NCBI GenBank assembly: GCA_002110485.1 | Contig: MOWL01000050.1 | Span: 62,001 to 126,000, forward strand | DNA: 64,000 bases | DNA from: Emergomyces orientalis | Lineage: Eukaryota > Ascomycota > Eurotiomycetes > Onygenales > Ajellomycetaceae | Direction of reading: 5' to 3' | Shown here: positions 12,540-23,146 of the stretch, piece by piece | How positions within the stretch are numbered: the stretch's first letter is position 1 | Layout: the number at the start of each line of letters is the position of its first letter | The notes under the pieces: model-generated | What the model was told of the DNA's origin: nothing | Database searches by the model: none | What the model saw: only the letters and a program-made list of their open reading frames with translations | Program-made: the position numbers and the translations under genes

Positions 12540-12914
12540 TTAATTCTCATCACAGCTTCTTGTCTCGCAGTTGGCTCGGAGGCGCTGGACACAAGCACAT
12601 ATTTGTACTTTAGCCGTGCGACTGACATCGTCGGCGGTGAAAAGTTGCATGAGCACAGCTTCTTCTTCGTTTATGTGGATTTCTTTTGTTTTCATGCCAT
12701 TCAGAACGTCGTCCTGAGCCTCTTTTAGTGTTAGATAGGGGACTCTAACATCATCGTCGTAGCATATTAGTTTGATGAATTCGTCATGTGTCTTCTCAAG
12801 GCGCTTTTTAATCTTCTTAAGGTGTTCCAGCTCGAGTTCCATTCTCGCCACGGCCGCTATATGAAATGCGGCTATGGCAGACGAGTCAGTGACACGGCGG
12901 GTGATGGCTGCCAT
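12540..12914 (-). CDS. small helical hypothetical protein
   Basis: The frame encodes 124 residues, from an ATG in the context GCCATGGCAG-like to a stop at 12,540. Residues 25-50 (ARMELELEHLKKIKKRLEKT) form a strong predicted coiled coil. The rest is charged and helical with three Cys near the C-terminus. There is no known domain. Its 3' flank matches that of the neighbouring zinc-finger gene, so it may be the reshaped remainder of a duplicated gene, although the two proteins themselves show no similarity I can see. Confidence 0.5.
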   Translation of the reverse strand: MAAITRRVTDSSAIAAFHIAAVARMELELEHLKKIKKRLEKTHDEFIKLICYDDDVRVPYLTLKEAQDDVLNGMKTKEIHINEEEAVLMQLFTADDVSRTAKVQICACVQRLRANCETRSCDEN

Positions 12915-13149
12915 TGGTCTTGATTTTGGGAACAGTTCGTGGTGTAGGGATGTCGGTTCAATATTATCCTGTGGAAAGGATCTTGTGCAAGGAAGGTTCA
13001 GAAGGATTGGAGAGTTGTCTGAGGCTCAAGTGATAGATGAGCGGTAATAAATGCAAAATGTTAGAAAAGAAAGGGGCGAATTCTTGCAGTGCGGTATATC
13101 AAAATACAGACCAAGATATTATGGGCTGCTCCTATCCTTTTATGCTTGT

Positions 13150-13970
13150 AGCCAGAAAGCGGCATGGCCAGTTTTGACAGCTCACTTCTTCTGGGCCATC
13201 ATGAGGCGCTCGTGCAAAATCACGCAAACATGTAACAAGGCGCAATGCCCCTATAGGAGACAGGAGTGGATGGCCGGCCTTTGCGCTAGTAGTGATCATC
13301 AAATCAAGCGAGAGATAAACATTTGGCTCAGTGCTCACACCGCTGGAATCGGGGGATGGGCTCCCATTGCAACCTGGTGGCTGTACGGGTTCATATCCCG
13401 ATGGAAGATGGGCCCTGCAGTATAGTTTCCAGGGTCAACAATAAGGCGCTGGTGCCAGAACTGCGCATGCATGTAAGCTCAGGCGGGCCGAAATGACAAC
13501 CCCTCTTCATGCAGCTACAGGAGCAACTTCCTCCCGGTGAGTAACAAGCGTGGATGGCAGGCCTGCATTTGCACAAGGCAACGGGTTAGTGGTGATTGTC
13601 AAAGCAAGTGAGACATGGCTCAGTACTCGCTCCAGGGGGCATCTTCCATCGAAATATGCAGCAAGGCGATTATTGGGACCTGCACAAGCCACGCAAGCCC
13701 ATCCCTTGATTCTAGCCGTGTATAGTTTCCCGGGTCAGCGATAAAGTGTCAGGAATATTACTCGCAGCAGGGGCCATCCCCTGCTGGGATATAGACCTGT
13801 ACAAGCCGCCGGTTGCAATGGGAGTCCATCCCTTGATTATTCCAGCTGTTGCATAGTTTCCCGGTGCGCCGGTGCCAAACTACGCATCTGTGGTATCAAA
13901 GTGTCCAAGCATGGATAGCTGATATGCAACGAAACGAGCCTCCGCTGCACAGTAGAGTTTCCTGGGTCAT
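13150..13970. repeat. cluster of degenerate interspersed repeat units
   Basis: A set of short motifs recurs in the same relative order: TTGCAATGGGAG.CCATCCC, then TATAGTTTCC.GGGTCA, then ATAAGGCGC.GGTGCCA, then CTGCGCATGCATG, then AGCATGGATGGC. Units or partial units start near 13,190, 13,365, 13,425, 13,690, 13,815 and 13,853. Related units lie at 15,430-15,560 and 18,780-18,830. They are too diverged for a simple satellite and probably derive from an old dispersed element. Confidence 0.6.
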
Positions 13971-14236
13971 ATAAGCATATTTAGATTTGACTGTCAAAGT
14001 TCAGGTTCAAGCTCTTTTGTGGTCTGAAGGAAGTGTAATGAATAGCGTCTTACAGCTGGGTAGAATTCACCACTCCCCACTCAGCATCCGGAAATTCTAA
14101 TTTTCCGGATGCACCATTTCTTCATTGGCGCAAAGCAAGGATGTTCTATTTTTGAGTAACCAATCAATTTCCTTTGATTTATATCAACCACGAACAAACG
14201 ACGCATGTACAACAGAAAATCAAACAGGGCCTTGCA

Positions 14237-15007
14237 TCAGATAGAGAAGAGTAAATACAGGCCATCAACATATCTCAAACCATAATCATCGTCCGATAAC
14301 CTTGAACATGTGCAGTTTGGTTTTGTGGTTCCTGAAATTCCCGCTTCAAGCTCCGCACAAGAAGGGAGCTGAACAGAAGGAGAAAGTGCGAAGTGAGTCA
14401 GCTGCTGCAACTGTTCCAGCCCCATTTCCATATTATTCAGTCTTGAATCCATTTCCTTAGCTTCCCGCTGAAGCTGAGCAATTTCAGCATGGAGAGATTC
14501 ACTGCAATCATCTCCTCTGTGAAAGCGGCGGAGGTGCAGCTTGAGATTTTCCTTTCTGGTAAATCCTTCTCCTGAGCTGCGATTACAGTCTGAATAAAGA
14601 CACATCCACTTTTTCCCCTTCCTGTTCATTTGATGAGCCTCATGTTGATGACGGTGCAGGCCACCTGAGTAGGTAAATCCTAGTCCCTTGTTACAATCTG
14701 GGTTTGTGCACTTGTATGGACGGTCATGTTTATCCATGTGCTTACTGTTAAAAGATAGTTAACACACAGATATTTAAAGAAATAGGAACTATAGCCAAAA
14801 AAAGGGCGGTACATACTTCCACTCGCTGGGTGTCTTGAAGTATGGGATATGATCGTGACAATCTGGGTGATTGCAGTATATCTGGCCCGCGGCATTTTTG
14901 GGTGGCTCCCTCGTTCGCCTTGCCAGTCTTGGTTCAGAACCATCAACCATGACTGGCAGCACCTCCTGGGCCATTTTGGTTTCTTTGGGGATGAGAACTG
15001 TCGTCAT
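14237..15007 (-). CDS. C2H2 zinc-finger protein, two exons
   Basis: Exon 1 runs 15,007-14,817 and exon 2 runs 14,744-14,237, joined across a 72-bp GTATGT...AACAG intron that keeps the frame. The product is about 232 residues. The first finger spans the intron: C..PDC ahead of it, then W-N-KHMDKH after it. A second paired finger follows (YKCTNPDCNKGLGFTY, then HRHQHEAH), and a third C..SDC...H..RFH near residue 120. This arrangement, with KHMDKHDRPYKC, is a common ascomycete C2H2 family, presumed nuclear and DNA-binding. A coiled-coil segment (residues about 145-185) follows. The ATG at 15,007 is a minimal start. The frame stays open farther 5' to near 15,080, so an upstream exon is possible. 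Confidence 0.8.
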
Positions 15008-15053
15008 CTCTGGGCTTTCACTTCTTCGAAGACTTGCATATAACAACTCTTGT

Positions 15054-15356
15054 TCAATCCCGTTTTCTATTTGCTCTTTGTGACTGAGGAAATATCTTGA
15101 CTAACTGGGCAGGCAACCACACTGCGACTTTTGCGACCATCCAGAGGGTAACCCAAAAGGCAGCGCTAAGCAAGATAAAAGGAAGGGTAAAAACTAGAAA
15201 CCAGCTTAAAAGTCTTTTGGAATGGGGGCCGAGGAGATGGTTGAGATTGGTCGCTTGTTTTGGATTCTGTGATTCCATGCCAGCTAGTATTGTTTCCGAT
15301 GGGAGAAGGGCGGGTGCAAGGCCTCTCTTTATGGAGTTTAGCAAGAGACACAACAT
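15054..15356 (-). CDS. possible small membrane protein or upstream exon
   Basis: A 100-residue frame has one long hydrophobic segment (SWFLVFTLPFILLSAAFW, residues about 51-68) followed by a second moderately hydrophobic stretch and a basic tail. It lies directly upstream of the zinc-finger gene on the same strand and overlaps its possible 5' extension. It could be a separate small membrane protein, an exon of the neighbour, or spurious. I cannot decide. Confidence 0.25.
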   Translation of the reverse strand: MLCLLLNSIKRGLAPALLPSETILAGMESQNPKQATNLNHLLGPHSKRLLSWFLVFTLPFILLSAAFWVTLWMVAKVAVWLPAQLVKIFPQSQRANRKRD

Positions 15357-15389
15357 GGTACAGAGTACAAGCCAGCCTTACCTTGATCG

Positions 15390-15620
15390 CACTGCTTCCT
15401 GTCCGGGGAACTCAAAACAAGGAGCAATTGGAAGACCTGATTGCAATGGGAGCCCATCCCGGGTCAGCAATAAGGCGCCGGTGCCAAAACTGCGCATGCA
15501 TGCAACGGTTCATGTATGGGATCAAAGCGTCCAAGCATGGATGGCCAGCCCGCATTTGACCAAGAGATACAACAAGTTCCAGCTGCGCGACGCTTCAACC
15601 TCATTCGTCCGTGAGCAAGC
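15390..15620. repeat. dispersed repeat unit (same family as 13,150-13,970)
   Basis: The motif order TTGCAATGGGAGCCCATCCC, GGGTCAGCAATAAGGCGCCG, CTGCGCATGCATGC and AGCGTCCAAGCATGGATGGC repeats that of the cluster at 13.2-14.0 kb in the same orientation. A long open frame on the plus strand (15,097-15,672) runs through this repeat and I do not treat it as a gene. Confidence 0.6.
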
Positions 15621-15995
15621 GAGCCCTCCCTTGATCACCGTTTCCTGGAGTTCCACACGACGTGAGGCCTGATTCCCTTGACAGTGGCACTCCTGATCCA
15701 GGGAATGTCACAATTTTAAAGCTGGCACCGGAGAATGGAGCATAGTTTTATATGCCTTCGGCCCCTGGTCTACGCTAATGGCCTGCAGTGTACCTTCCAC
15801 GCTAGAGACAAAATTAACTCCGACTGTCCTTTTAGTCCTAGGGTACCTTTGCTGGTGAGAAATGGTTTTGTTTGCATTTTCACAAAGTCTAGAGAGGAAA
15901 TTCTGCGACCTCCCAAAAAATGGCTGCGTTAAAATTCGCCTGGGCATATATCTAAATGAGACTTTAACGTACATGCTCAAAACGCAACACAGGCT

Positions 15996-17532
15996 TTAAT
16001 TCGATTCCGAGTTGTCGTATGAAACATCATTTGACTCCGACATTTTCGACCGTTTCTGTTCGCTGAAATCGCCATCACTTGGTCTTTTACGCATCGGTCT
16101 CTCAGGCAGCGGCAGGCGGGAGACATCACCGTCTCTGATCTCAGGGGACGGAGCCAAATCGTCCTCCCCTGTTTGAGTTAGGTCTCTGTTGGGTCGTAGA
16201 GGGAGGATAATGCGATCAAGTTCGTCTTCTGCGCCCTCAGAAGAGATCCCCTTTTCCCAGTACAGTGGTGACCTGCTGAGCTCAGCAGCATGACTCTCAA
16301 AATCCGTCCTGCCATATAAATCGTCCTCCAGCTGGGGCGCGACCGCATGGACCCCAATACACGTGCAGATTATGATCACGTTCGCAGCAAGAGAAAAATC
16401 GTCACTTTTGGGTGCGCCAGGTGCTATTTCACCGGCAAGCCTTCTCAGATCCCCCATCAGAGCTGTGTACTGTTCCTTCACCTTCTGACCCGATAATTCG
16501 ATGTCTTCAAATTGCTTGAGATCCTCTAAAGTAAGAGCAATACCAAGGTAATCGTCGTCAGAAAGGCCGTCGGATTCATTGCAAGTCCTTTGCCAGTCGC
16601 TTGGCTGCCAGTCAATAATCCCCAACTGCCGTCTTAGGCGGTCGGCGATGAATGGAGGATGGGACTCAAGAAGAATAATGCATAGATGCAGAAGACTTTG
16701 GTGAACGGTAGGCCTTCCAGTCTATTGGAAACAGTGAGCGGAGAAGAGCAGCCGGCGAAATGGAAGTACCTACCAGGATTGATGTTGCAGCATCGTCAAT
16801 TGCCTCCAAACGGGCCAGGTTCTCGTTCAGTTCCACTCTCACCTGCTCGTATCGTCCCTTGATGTACACCAACTCTTCCCGAAGACATGACAGTTCACAT
16901 AGGCCTTTATATATTTTAGCCACATGAAATGTCCATTCGATCATATCCATCCTCCCTAGGCAGTCCGCAAGAAGACGGAGGATAGAGTCAAGCGCCCAGC
17001 TCTTGGGGTGTTGGATGTTCTTCGTTTGTTGTTTGCAGGTGATGCTTCCCATGTTATATCTGAGGATATGCAGACAATTATTCAACCGCCTTAGGCCCTT
17101 TTCTACTTCTGCCTCCTCAGTTGTTTGGAGAAGATATTGGAGCCCAGGCTCGAATGCCTCTGCAAATTTCAACCATTCGATCTTCACGATTTCTAGGTAC
17201 TCGATCATCGCTGCATCGCAACGGTCACAGACGGCTTTAAATTCTCCTGCGAGCCCTTTGTTCTTTATAATGTCCTGATATGCTTGTTCAACAACTCGAG
17301 GTGCTTTCCGAGAAGCAGCTGCAGCGTGGAGAAAGCTTTGCTCATCGCCGAGCCATTCCAAAGAAATGTCTTGGACTCCGGGGACATTCGGCTTCTTGTT
17401 GGAGGCGATAAACAGATCCTCTTTCCAACGAAACACATGGGCTCCGTAGGCGTCCTTAGGGGATAGCCCAGTGCGAGGAATCACGGAGGATTCTGGATCG
17501 TGAATGCGGTAGACGTGTACTGTGGTTGCCAT
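15996..17532 (-). CDS. hypothetical helical protein, two exons
   Basis: Exon 1 runs 17,532-16,774 and exon 2 runs 16,721-15,996. A 52-bp intron (GTAGGT...CAATAG) in phase 0 joins them into 494 residues. The start is the ATG opening MATTVHVYRIHD; an in-frame ATG 48 bp upstream is less likely. Residues 1-60 form a compact region that may be beta-rich (VHVYRI, HVFRWKEDLFIAS). The rest of exon 1 is strongly helical with heptad-like leucines (LRRLNNCLHILRYN, LREELVYIKGRYEQ). The C-terminal 60 residues are polar and basic, with RKRPSDG and EQKRSKM as possible nuclear signals. I do not recognise the family. Confidence 0.65.
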
Positions 17533-17584
17533 TGCGGTACCTGATGGATTACTACCGTGAGCAAACCCCAAGATGTGCATTGTG

Positions 17585-19600
17585 GTGTGTAAGGGATTCT
17601 TTACCTATATTCTAGTGATAGTTTATAAAGCTGACGACTATATGCGCGTGCCTCGGAAATGGAAGAACTTCTGTAGTAGCAAGGTTCTGGTTGAACAATC
17701 CAGGGCAGACATGCTGGGGCAATCAAGCATTCTTATACCAATCTGCCCAACTCTTACTACACGGCTTACAAGGAAATCAAAAATCAAAAACACAAAGTAT
17801 ATTGAAACAATTTATTTGTAAAAAAAATCCAAATAATAAATACAAGAATAAGTTTAAACAATCGGATGTAAGCATGACTGCCAAGGTGGATCCGATACTG
17901 GGTATCAGAATTCAGTAAAAAATGCTGGAAAAACCTAGCCCATCCTTACTGGAAATTAGGAATCTTAGCATAGCCAGCCCATCACCGGAGATTGGGGATC
18001 GCTTTGAATAAGATAGGCCTCCGTGAACGCCTTGATATCTTCTTCGTGGTCTTGTGAGGCTCTCCGCTGCTTTATTTTGCTATATGAAGAGAAAAAATAG
18101 TAAAATGTTGCAAGGTGACCTGCATTCGGACATGGTCATTCTTATAGCAGCCCAATATATTACAACCCGGAGCCCGGTTGTCCCAGATGCCAGCAGCAAA
18201 GACAAGTGCCATGTAATTGAAAAGCAAAAATAGAAAATCTCCACGTCTCAGGGACACTGGAACTGTACAGAAAGAATAGCAACGCCTCAATAGAACCCAT
18301 GGACCTTGCGTAGCCTGGTTGTGCATTAGTATGTGCTACCAGCGGATATTTAGCATCCGATGTTCCGCACCACCCAGCTGTGGGCCTGGTCCCCTACTCT
18401 CCCGGCACGACACTTGACATGTGCTGAGAACTAAAAAGGGGTAAGTTTAACTAGGAGTTGCATTAGGCCGGAATCTGAATGAAGGGCTAATGCTGTGTTT
18501 ACTTACCATAAACATCAGTGCAACCTAGAGCCTAACTGGTACGATTGAAAAGCAGCTTTCCCGTCGCTACGAGCAATCAATTCATCGTATCCCAGGTCCC
18601 GCCGATAGTCCCCCTCGCATAATACAGTAAATATCCCCGTTCTCAAGCTCGGCCGGTCTGGATAGTAAATTGAGGTCACCGCCTTAATTTTCTGGAAATT
18701 ACTGTTAGACAATCACAGCAGAAACAGGAGAGGGCGACGCACCAGATGTGCTGACTCAGGGCGGGCTGTCCGAACCTCGTCTAGTTGTGTATAGCTTTCC
18801 TCGGTCATCGATGTGGCCCCGGTGCCAAAACCCACTACGTTCTTTATCATCGCCATGGCCCTATCAAGGCTTGGAACGAAGGGGAGGCAACCCATGACTA
18901 GAGCAGGACGATTTTCTTGGTGGGGCCTGAGCTGGCCTAAATGGCAATCTAAAGCAATTTTCTCCTTGCGTGTAAGGCAATAATCCGAGTGCGAACGTGG
19001 ATGAGCAGCCCGTATTCGAATAAAGCAACGAGCGAGCGGTGAAGCATCTCTTATAGTCAAAAGCATTGAGGTGCAAAGTCGGCCTCAATTAATATCAAGA
19101 TAGTGATCCCTTGCATGAGGATGGCACGGACTCAAGCTGGACATGTATATCGCACTCGCTCTCCCAGGGTGATCGACGCAAGTTTACTGTGCCCTCGACA
19201 CAGTCTAGCACACCTGGCTGCACTTTGCATACTCCTGGTCTTTCCCGAGGCATCCCGCACGTACTGCAATGGCATAGGTAATCTGGGTGATGATGGTACG
19301 CCAGCGGCAATCGACCACTGTCTCATTGGACAAGGAAAGCCCAAAAGACTCATTTTCGGGAAATCATATCGCCCTATTTTCTAAAGAGCATACGATCCTG
19401 GCTGGTGGGATCCAAAGCGCCATTCCCTGCTCAAAAGAGGTTGGCGTGCATAAGATCGCCAAGATTCAGCGATAAATCAAAATTATCACAAAATCTTGGC
19501 AGTAGAGTCAAGCGTTCGCGGAGCTAGACATCAAGACTAGGTGAGGCTGGGAGATTCGATTCTCGCACTTTTCAGCGCTCCTTTTTTGTTTCTTCCTGTC
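17585..19600. other. intergenic with repeat remnants
   Basis: No gene is supported. The stretch 18,780-18,830 carries the motif TATAG.TTTCC..GGTCA followed by CCGGTGCCAAAAC, a copy of the dispersed repeat at 13-15.6 kb. The minus-strand frame 18,713-19,066 overlaps it and shows no family features. The stretch 17,780-17,860 is AT-rich. Confidence 0.45.
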
Positions 19601-19608
19601 CATCAAGG

Positions 19609-21672
19609 ATGTCGGCTCACACGGAAGAAGTCGTCGCGGAGCTTGGTAGCCTCCTCAATCAACTTGCTCACTTCCTCAATGAGAATAAGAAATACTTATC
19701 GCCTGACAAATACAAATTTTGTTACCATTCTCTCCCGGCCTTCGAGAAGTCAACGCTAAGCAAAATTGTTGCAATTCTGCATACCGGAGAGCAGAATGGA
19801 TCAATGGACGACAGACAGGATGTGTGTGGTTCGCACAACCATGGTGACACATCTAACAACTTGACAGATTCTTCTAACGATGCGGGAGGCTCATTCCTGA
19901 CATATTCTTCTGACGATGAAGAGCTCTCTAGCGATGCGGGAGGCTCGTCTGGAAGCGTGAAAGATCCTTTCGTTGCGAGGAACGTTTATAAAGTCTTCAA
20001 AGTATCGGTGGCCACCATACCCGAGACACTGCAGAAAGTTTTTGAGCGATGGACAAAGAACCATGAGACCTTCTTTGAGGACCAACCGCTTGAAGACCAA
20101 CCGCTTGAAGACCAACCGCTTGAAGACCAACCGCTTGATGAAGACCCACCGCTTGAAGACCAACCGCAAAACATCCCCAAGGCACGAGGTTGGGGCGCGG
20201 TGTTTCACAAGATTCACCACCGTGAAGTGAATGCTTATGTTCTTAAGATTCGCCGACGATTCGACCTGTACCATTTCTTCCAGTTGATCCAAAACTGTGG
20301 ATACCATGATGGCAACAGATGGGTTTATCGTGCACGAAATGCACTGGCCAAAGAGGTCAAAAAGCAGTCTCCATCACTTCAACTAACGGTTAATAATATT
20401 GAGAGCCAACTTGGTCTCTGGGCTAATTTGGGTCGTGGATATGTTGAATGGGTTATGGAGTTTAACAAGCATCCAGGTTGTCTACTTCTGTTGCCGCTCG
20501 ACGTCTCAGAAACTGAGTAAGTCGGCTAATTCCATCAAACGGTTCACGACTAATATGACCCAGGTACACCGAAAGACGGTACCGTAAACATAAAAAATCC
20601 GCCGCACAACATCTCATCAAGATCGGTTTTCAAAATGTCATGCGCGAGTGGAACCTCCATGCACTTGGGGACAGTATTGTCCAGGGGCTAGAAGAGAGAC
20701 ATCAGTCCCTGGTGAAAGATGTTTTCGTTGTCCCAAGGGCCTCTAAGAGGCAGGGAGAGAGTTACAAATCCAGTGCAAAACGGCCATGCCTCGGCTTGCG
20801 AGCAGAGATTTCCGAAGAACATCAATCCGACACGATTAACGAGTGCCACACGTCAATGCAACTTCTCGTGGCAGCGGTAACATCGGTAGCTTCAACTCAC
20901 GACAGCACAAAACAGCAGAATATTGATACGGTGCACCGACCCCCTCCTCCACCTGCTGATGGCTTTACGTCATCGTCTGTTCAATTACTCGATCGTACGG
21001 CGGATTCGAGAACTATCACAGGAGCTCTATCAATCCCAGCTGAAAACCCACAAAAAGGTATGCTGTAAATTCATCGCCCTGACATTGTACCTCGCACGTG
21101 TCTATTTCCGCCCTTTTACTTGCGGTTAATTGGATATATAGGTTCTAACACAGTAGTTGATGGCCACCAAGATATCGCACAGAATCGCGCTGACAGCAAT
21201 CCACCGCCGTTCAACCTCGAAGAGATAAGTACGTCTCAACTAGATTTTAGCCCGCTGTCTAGTGTAACAAATTTTGGCGAAATTGAACAAAATAGAGGTA
21301 CGGAGTATGACGTAAGTGCTAAGTTTATTGGCTAATTTGGCTCTAGTTACAGCTGGACAAGACATGAATGGAACAGACACTTTCCAGCCAAATGGAGTGG
21401 ACCAATGCTCCCCACAAATTGAAGCCCTTTCAGCGGCGGACGTCGATGATACGCGTTTATTGCCGTCCTTAGATGTTGGCAATGCGGATTCGCCCCCAAC
21501 CTATTATGATGTTGATAGCGATGAATGGGTGCTGCCGTTTGATGTTGATAGTGATGTATGGGTTCTGCCGGCCTTTGATGTTGATAGTGATGAATGTGTG
21601 CCACCGCGCCTCGATGTTGATGACCAAAATTTGTCAGAATATCTTCCCCAGGAGATAACAGGCTATTCCTGA
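19609..21672 (+). CDS. four-exon hypothetical protein with two internal repeat tracts
   Basis: Exons 19,609-20,516, 20,564-21,057, 21,142-21,297 and 21,347-21,672 join in frame through three introns of 47, 84 and 49 bp (GTAAGT..CCCAG, GTATGC..TATAG, GTACGG..TCTAG), giving 627 residues. Residues 1-60 are helical. Residues 80-125 are an acidic Ser/Asp-rich linker. A tract of EDQPL units follows near residues 157-184. Residues 190-330 look like a globular helical domain (RRFDLYHFFQLIQNCGY, then WVYRARNALAKEVKKQ). The last exon has three to four imperfect copies of DVDSDEWVLP. The family is unknown. The acidic and proline-bearing repeats suggest a disordered binding segment. Confidence 0.72.
20084..20165 (+). 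repeat. 15-bp coding minisatellite (EDQPL)
   Basis: Five near-perfect units of the type GAAGACCAACCGCTT lie in tandem. One carries an extra codon pair and reads DEDPP. Units differ from one another by few bases, so the tract is recent and probably varies in length between strains. Confidence 0.85.
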
Positions 21673-22158
21673 TCCCCAGAATCGTGGCCATTTTCCCTCT
21701 TTGGCTTGCCCTTTGATATAACCAAGAAATCTGTCGCAAGTCCAACACGCACTTCCTTCTTTATTGTGATATATTCTCCGACTTGGACGGGGATTGTGTC
21801 AACTGTTGCGGCTTCCCCATGTACACGGATAGGGTGTATATGAGCCACACCGCCAGACGCGAGGATACGGGCATATTTGGATCCAGGTACTCGAAAAACG
21901 CGATGTCGAGATTCCGGTTCTTCCTTTTTAACGCAATCCTGTGAGCTACGAATCGCCATATCAAGCAGCCAAACGCACCAATTCTTCAACATATCGACTA
22001 AGTTTGTCATCCAACATCGCATCAATACACTCGTATAACCCTCCTCCTAGGTGTTCCCATCGAATATCATTTCCCCCTATCCATTCCGCCACTAACTCCA
22101 ACTCTTTTTTTGCGGCCTCGGAAGGTCGTTTCTTTTTAAGGTGGTCTGTTTCAGCCAT
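21663..22158 (-). CDS. small two-exon hypothetical protein overlapping its neighbour
   Basis: Exon 1 runs 22,158-21,979 and exon 2 runs 21,938-21,663, with a 40-bp GTGCGT...CACAG intron in phase 0, for 151 residues. The N-terminus is basic (KKKRPSEAAKKE) and then helical. The C-terminal half (VFRVPGSKYARIL, HIHPIRVHGEA, EYITIKKEV) looks beta-rich, and the end is basic. The family is unknown. Its last codons overlap the convergent four-exon gene by 10 bp, so the two genes share 3' ends. The intron is short but keeps a clean frame; without it each half would end in an unrelated extension. Confidence 0.55.
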
Positions 22159-22159
22159 T

Positions 22160-23146
22160 TTCAGCGGCTGATTATCACGTTAGCTCTGTCCTGGAGATAG
22201 GGAAAACTCCTTGGGCACTTACATAATATTTATAATTAATACGTTCTTCTATTCCTCAAAAGATTGAACCATTTCAAGTGTTGAAGACTCGATCTAAATC
22301 GACAACTTTCAGCCCCGCTGATTCAAGGCGGTGGGCCGGGCTGGCAGTAAAATGTGCCATGTGATCTGGATATGACCAATGATCTCACTAATTTCCTCAT
22401 TATTCGTCCAACTAAACTGGGCAGCATGATTCTCCACCCAAACGGGCGAGCCTGTCGCATATAACTTAAGTTTTTATTTTTGCCTGCCATTATTTTCTTG
22501 ACAAAGGAGTATTTTGACGCTTAGCCGACTACAGGAAGACGCGGAAACAGACATATCTTTTTGCTTCCGCCACCCACACATCTTGTACTATGAGTTCTGG
22601 AAGATATGACAAAAAAATTTCGAGTAGAAGAGGAAGAATCCGCCCGGTTTGTCAGCGACTAAAATGAAGGGGGAATCAGATGGGGGGGGGGGGGAAAATT
22701 GATCGTGCTGAGGGGTTTGGAAGAGCGCTTGGGCACGCTAGTTGAGGGGCACTCTGAAAACGTACCACGTGACTCTATTGGGTTTGTTTGCAGGGGAAAA
22801 TCAAGGGAAAATGTTGCTCCAGCATGCGCAGTTAGCTCTCCACCAAGCAACGACGGGGGTCTGCCACTGGATTTTACCTAAGCGCATCAATAACATCTAA
22901 GTATGAATTTAATTTTTTGCGCATCTTGATCATTCTTCACTACAAAGATAGATCTGTTCTTCGCAAGCCTTCTCCTCTTTAGCCTGAGGTTCGGTGTGAC
23001 GGGCAAACGTTGATCCGTGTTATTTTGGGCAAGATGACTGGCATTGTTTCGCTTCTCCCCACCACTACAGGATTATCGCCTATCTCTATGCCACTAAATT
23101 CCTCGGACCCATTTCGCTTTTTGATATAACTCTTTATCCCTTTCTA
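22160..23146. other. intergenic, with a G-run
   Basis: No gene was seen. A run of 13 G lies at 22,682-22,694. The last 150 bp before 23,147 form the likely promoter of the following kinase-like gene, with no clear TATA box. Confidence 0.5.

Noticed and set aside
15097..15672. A 191-residue plus-strand gene
   Set aside because: It lies opposite a hydrophobic frame and runs through a degenerate dispersed repeat, with no domain.
20084..20165. CRISPR-like or structural tandem array
   Set aside because: It is a contiguous 15-bp coding repeat without spacers, within a eukaryotic gene.
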